Below are positions 60,588 to 64,000 of a DNA stretch of 64,000 nt, in pieces. This DNA is from UBA2450 sp045226015. Lineage in GTDB: Bacteria > Bacillota_I > Bacilli_A > RFN20 > CAG-826. The first letter of the stretch is position 1, and each line of letters opens with the position of its first letter. The notes beneath the pieces were generated by a model. That model searched no databases and was not told the DNA's origin. It saw nothing but the letters and a program-made list of their open reading frames with translations. Made by a program: the position numbers and the translations under genes. The stretch lies in NCBI GenBank assembly GCA_045226015.1, contig JBGVBY010000008.1, positions 1 through 64,000 on the forward strand. The letters run 5' to 3'.

Positions 60588-61967
60588 ATGGAATTCAAAA
60601 GATTATCTAAACTCCATAAATATGGCGCCGCTATAAGCTTTTTAGCAATGGAGATATTTGCAATCATTGCTTTCTCTTTTGGTGATAGCTTTATCCTATA
60701 TGGTTCATTATCTTTAGCGTTAATGGTGCTTCTCATTATTTTTAACATCAAAGAAATCAGCCTTAATGGATTTAGCTCAATAGCTTTATTTATATTCCCT
60801 TTGTTCTTATTTACTTTAGTAACAGCGTTAGGAATATATTCAAAAGCACATTTATTAGAGAACGATTTTAATGTAGCGGAAATCGCGTTTGTTCCTTTAG
60901 GTTTATTGCCTATTGCTTTCTGTGGATATATGTTATCCATCGATAAGACATTTAAGATTAATACATTCTTAATTGTTATTTATGGCGCTTTAGCTGTTAT
61001 TACCACGATTAATTTAATTGTTAACTTTGTTAACTTTGGTGCATTCTATACGATTATCTATAAAGGATACAGGATGTATTATGGCGGTAATGTCAGTGCG
61101 GTTACTGTTGATGAATTTGCCTATGTTCTTCAAGGACTCAAATTTATTGAAGTGAAGATGTCTCAATATGTTATTAACCCAGCGTTACTTTTAACATCCA
61201 CTGTTACTTTATTCTTTATTTCACCTAAGGAACACAAGAAAACATTTATTACCTATGTTGGTTTTGCGTTAGTCGCAGTACTTGCACTTGTCTTTGTACC
61301 TTCTATGTTAGGTTTAATCGCTGCTGGCATTGTTTTAGTGGCTGATTTACTAGTTTTCTTAGTCAAGAATTTCCAAAAAGCTTATAAGCCAATTAAATAT
61401 CTTATCTGTCTTGCTTTAATTGGTTTAGGTGTTGTCTTATTTATGTACGTTTTAGCCCATCAAACCAATATGGGTGAAAGTATTAGAGGCAACGCTACTC
61501 TTGCTCGTATTTTTGTGAATAATAGATACGCAGCAGTGTATGCAAATTCAGTAAATGATATCTTCTTTGATAATTTCTTGGGAAATTACATTGTTCCATC
61601 TAAGACCGATCAAGTTGAATGGATTACTTTAACTAATAGTTTCTTGTTTGATAATGTTGTCACTAGTGGAGTTATTGGAGGTCTTGCCTTTGTCTTTATG
61701 TTATTTATTGGATTCAAAGGATTTAAGAAATATATTCTTAATAGTGATGACAATATGGCGAACAAAGTAGCTTTACTTGGCTTTACAGTCTTCTTTGTTA
61801 TTTTCTCAAGTTTCTTATCAGAACGCGAATTTGCGGTCTTCTATAACTTAATTAGACCTATTTATATGACTGGCCCATTTATGATTGTTTTATTCATGTT
61901 CTGTTATGTTTTATCTAAAGGAAGTTTAAACACTACTAAGGAGGTAACTCAAAATGAAGAAATTTAA
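60588..61967 (+). CDS. O-antigen ligase/polymerase-like membrane protein (second copy)
   Basis: 459 residues from ATG 60588; ATG 60582 lies only three bases after TATAAT (60574-60579), so 60588, eight bases after it, fits a leaderless start. About eleven hydrophobic segments and a central polar loop (about 295-345) containing NNRYAAVYANSVNDIFFDNF and VPSKTDQVEW resemble Wzy/WaaL proteins, though the His motif of the gene at 3918 is not evident. It overlaps a lipoprotein gene, as at 3159-5348. A role in glycan polymerisation or ligation is inferred. Confidence 0.6.
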   Translation: MEFKRLSKLHKYGAAISFLAMEIFAIIAFSFGDSFILYGSLSLALMVLLIIFNIKEISLNGFSSIALFIFPLFLFTLVTALGIYSKAHLLENDFNVAEIAFVPLGLLPIAFCGYMLSIDKTFKINTFLIVIYGALAVITTINLIVNFVNFGAFYTIIYKGYRMYYGGNVSAVTVDEFAYVLQGLKFIEVKMSQYVINPALLLTSTVTLFFISPKEHKKTFITYVGFALVAVLALVFVPSMLGLIAAGIVLVADLLVFLVKNFQKAYKPIKYLICLALIGLGVVLFMYVLAHQTNMGESIRGNATLARIFVNNRYAAVYANSVNDIFFDNFLGNYIVPSKTDQVEWITLTNSFLFDNVVTSGVIGGLAFVFMLFIGFKGFKKYILNSDDNMANKVALLGFTVFFVIFSSFLSEREFAVFYNLIRPIYMTGPFMIVLFMFCYVLSKGSLNTTKEVTQNEEI

Positions 61968-62841
61968 GGTTTTGCTTTTACCATTAGTGGCCGCTTTAAG
62001 TAGTTGTGGTGGATATTCTCTAGATTATATTGTCGAAGGTGACAAATACCTTTCTAGCGATTTTAAAAAGAACTTCTATGAACATTGGGACAGTGAACTC
62101 GCTAATGCGTATCACGTAGGTAGTCCAATATCTGTACAAGATAATAAGATCACAAACTTTAAGAACGTTGGTTTAATTGATCCACATTATGCGACTGTTG
62201 ATCCTTCTTCTTTAAACCAAAAGAACTATTCTGAAACACATAAATTATCTAATAGCGATCAAATGTTTATGTATGGAGTGCAATCTAAGCTATTTGACGG
62301 AAGATATGTTTGCGATGGAAAACATCAACAACAACTTCGTATGCAAGTTAGAGAAACAGGTTTCTCAGTAAGATTCTCTAAAGAGAGCGATGCACTTAGC
62401 TATTTTGCGATGAACTTTAAAGTAACCACAAATAACCAAATTAAATGTTATAAATATAATCCTGATCCTGAAGCTGAACCTGTTTTAGCAGAGAATGATA
62501 CTGATTTATTCCATAATTCTAATATTGATATTAGAGTAACAATCTACGTTAAGGAATTTAGTGATATTGTTGCCTATGATTTCACTAGTAATTTAGTGTT
62601 TAATAACAACTCTACAAATGATGGCTCTATTTATTATTTCTATGCATTTGATTTAAGCAATATTAAGAATCAATATAATCAACCTCTTTCTAGAATGGTT
62701 GGGTTCTCTATTACTTATACCGCTCACGATGAATTAATTGACTATAACAAAAATAAAACAATCGATGATAAACCTGTCGGAACCATCGATTACGCTTTAT
62801 TCATCTATGAAGTGTATCTCCCATACACTTACTGGCATTAA
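61954..62841 (+). CDS. Lipoprotein, unknown function
   Basis: 295 residues. The lipobox LSSC gives lipid attachment at Cys18; the mature chain begins GGYSLDYIVEGDKYLSSDF. The rest is predicted beta-rich with a motif-like DITNx region and no family I recognise. AAGGAGGT lies in the end of the upstream gene and gives strong translation. It overlaps that gene by 14 bases, so both are one unit. The end overlaps the convergent TupA-like gene by four bases. Confidence 0.72.
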   Translation: MKKFKVLLLPLVAALSSCGGYSLDYIVEGDKYLSSDFKKNFYEHWDSELANAYHVGSPISVQDNKITNFKNVGLIDPHYATVDPSSLNQKNYSETHKLSNSDQMFMYGVQSKLFDGRYVCDGKHQQQLRMQVRETGFSVRFSKESDALSYFAMNFKVTTNNQIKCYKYNPDPEAEPVLAENDTDLFHNSNIDIRVTIYVKEFSDIVAYDFTSNLVFNNNSTNDGSIYYFYAFDLSNIKNQYNQPLSRMVGFSITYTAHDELIDYNKNKTIDDKPVGTIDYALFIYEVYLPYTYWH

Positions 62842-63746
62842 TTACGATATTTAGAAATATCAAGCCATTCACCCATTTCAAAGTCACACTTATCATCGTC
62901 TAAAATAAGGGTTCCCTTCGCAGGAGTGAATGTCATCTCTGAGAAATATATTTGTCCGTTGATGTTATATAAATCAACACGAACAAATGGGAATGGTGAG
63001 GCTAATGCCTCACTTATTTTTATCATTTCATCAAAATTATCTGGCTTAGTTAATGGATAACCAGTCTTTCTCCAACCGTTGAATTGAGATCCATCAAATG
63101 GGGTCCAATCAATATAGTAATTGTTATAACGGATATCTATGCCTCTAGAGGTAACTACATAAAGGTTTTTAGCCACTCCATTAAATACATGAATTTTATA
63201 TTCAGTAGGAAGTTTACCATTATCTAACATCAATTCTTCAATGATGATTTGTGGTTTTATTGGTGAGTAGTGGAGTTCCACGGTTTTTTTACCATAGTTA
63301 GTTTTTAACCACTTATTGAATTGCTTTCTAAGAGATTCCTTATCCATCTTTGATTTATCAAAGCAGATATAATTCATTGCACATCCATGCGAACATTTCA
63401 TCGCAAAAGCATTTGGAAGTTTATCAAAATCAATATCTTCAAATTTATCAAAGACCCCATATGTTTTAATAAGAATATCTTCTAAACCTTTTTCTTTAAC
63501 ATATTTTCTAACACCCACTCTTCCAGCGCATTTACTGACCAGAGGCATTTTAGGGTAGACATATAAACGTAAGTATTGAAGTTTCTCAGTGTATCTAGAA
63601 AGTTTTTTCCAATTAAGTTTATGATGAGTTATGTATTTATATTGATAAGAAATATAGGCTTTCTTGCTAGTTAATTTAACTAAACCACGAAAAGGAGAGA
63701 CTATTGCTCTTTTGAATTTATTCTCTTTTAAACGTGGATTAAGCAT
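62838..63746 (-). CDS. TupA-like ATP-grasp protein
   Basis: 302 residues. The sequences NAFAMKCSHGCAMNYICFDKS, PQIIIEELM, TEYKIHVFNG and VRVDLYNINGQIYFSEMTFTPAKG match the TupA-like ATP-grasp family found in teichuronopeptide and capsule loci, where they are thought to form amide or related bonds with ATP. It overlaps the upstream flippase-like gene by eight bases on the minus strand. The overlap indicates a polysaccharide operon continuing to the right. Confidence 0.85.
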   Translation of the reverse strand: MLNPRLKENKFKRAIVSPFRGLVKLTSKKAYISYQYKYITHHKLNWKKLSRYTEKLQYLRLYVYPKMPLVSKCAGRVGVRKYVKEKGLEDILIKTYGVFDKFEDIDFDKLPNAFAMKCSHGCAMNYICFDKSKMDKESLRKQFNKWLKTNYGKKTVELHYSPIKPQIIIEELMLDNGKLPTEYKIHVFNGVAKNLYVVTSRGIDIRYNNYYIDWTPFDGSQFNGWRKTGYPLTKPDNFDEMIKISEALASPFPFVRVDLYNINGQIYFSEMTFTPAKGTLILDDDKCDFEMGEWLDISKYRN

Positions 63747-64000
63747 CTTTCTTTTTCCTTATAAATGAGCTCACTAAATCTTCTTTTAATAAGCCTAACG
63801 CTACTATGTAGATTATCGCATCAATTCCAACAATCACTAATAGTTCAATAATCATAGCTTTATCAACACTCATTCCGTTTTTACTAAGTAAATTAAAGAA
63901 TGGATCTTTAACAAAGAATGTGAATAAGAAAATAGCAACAGTAACAATTAATATCTTTAAAGAATTAATGTTAAATAGAGCCTTGCTACTCCATTTCCAT
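63739..64000 (-). CDS. C-terminal part of a polysaccharide flippase-like membrane protein (partial)
   Basis: The frame enters from the right edge and stops at TAA (63741-63739 on the minus strand). About 87 residues are visible, with two hydrophobic segments (ILIVTVAIFLFTFFV and IIELLVIVGIDAIIYIVALG) and the basic end FIRKKKDA. This matches the last two helices of Wzx/MATE-type polysaccharide exporters. Its stop overlaps the TupA-like start (ATG inside GATGCTTAA). Confidence 0.6.
   Translation of the reverse strand, partial: WKWSSKALFNINSLKILIVTVAIFLFTFFVKDPFFNLLSKNGMSVDKAMIIELLVIVGIDAIIYIVALGLLKEDLVSSFIRKKKDA

Overview
The window comes from an AT-rich, low-GC Gram-positive type genome. TGA is used as a stop codon (for example at 11099 and 28138), so the standard bacterial code applies and this is not a Mycoplasma-type recoded genome. 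Gene order (rpsF-ssb-rpsR; gdpP-rplI-dnaB-walJ-rlmH), a GdpP c-di-AMP phosphodiesterase, several DegV/FakB proteins, tmRNA and BspA-like surface repeats point to Bacilli. My inference is an uncultured gut-type lineage near Erysipelotrichia, RF39 or Acholeplasma; no 16S gene is present to test this. Many genes have a clear -10 box only 7-9 bases before an ATG and no ribosome binding site, which suggests frequent leaderless transcription.

Region by region. 0-9.1 kb: a tail of a gene, a MATE-type exporter behind a structured leader, an RlmD-type rRNA methyltransferase, a lipoprotein plus O-antigen-ligase-like pair, metG, rpmE and two membrane proteins. 9.2-18.6 kb: nine tightly packed genes for acyl activation and transfer (two AMP-forming ligases, one fused to a carrier domain; a free carrier protein; two PlsC-type acyltransferases; two paralogous hydrolases; FakB and FakA). 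18.6-32.4 kb: rmuC, an M29 aminopeptidase, a TtcA-type thiolase, a hypA/oxidoreductase/hypB operon facing a second hypB, a glycosyltransferase, a DUF3737 protein, a MalY/PatB aminotransferase, galactokinase and MscS.

32.6-33.6 kb is the rpsF-ssb-rpsR operon. Straight after it, 33.6-35.8 kb is the most unusual part: an inverted copy of the last 35 bases of rpsR, four copies (one degenerate) of an element of fixed 44-base length, and five small genes I cannot assign. Then follow a large lipoprotein, a dihydropyrimidinase/carbamoylase/permease operon, a 1144-residue BspA/InlB-type surface protein, small membrane proteins and an FNT-like channel. 48.6-54.2 kb returns to core genes (gdpP, rplI, dnaB, walJ-like, rlmH). 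Because rpsF-ssb-rpsR and gdpP-rplI-dnaB often lie close together in Firmicutes, the roughly 15 kb between them looks like accessory DNA.

54.2-64 kb holds a membrane protein, a secreted nuclease with Ig-like domains, ssrA (tmRNA) with an odd tag ending LCLA, a second DegV protein, a very acidic 49-residue microprotein, a second O-antigen-ligase-like/lipoprotein pair, a TupA-like ATP-grasp protein and the end of a flippase-like gene, suggesting the edge of a surface polysaccharide locus. No tRNA, 16S/23S rRNA, CRISPR array, intact transposase or replication origin was seen.
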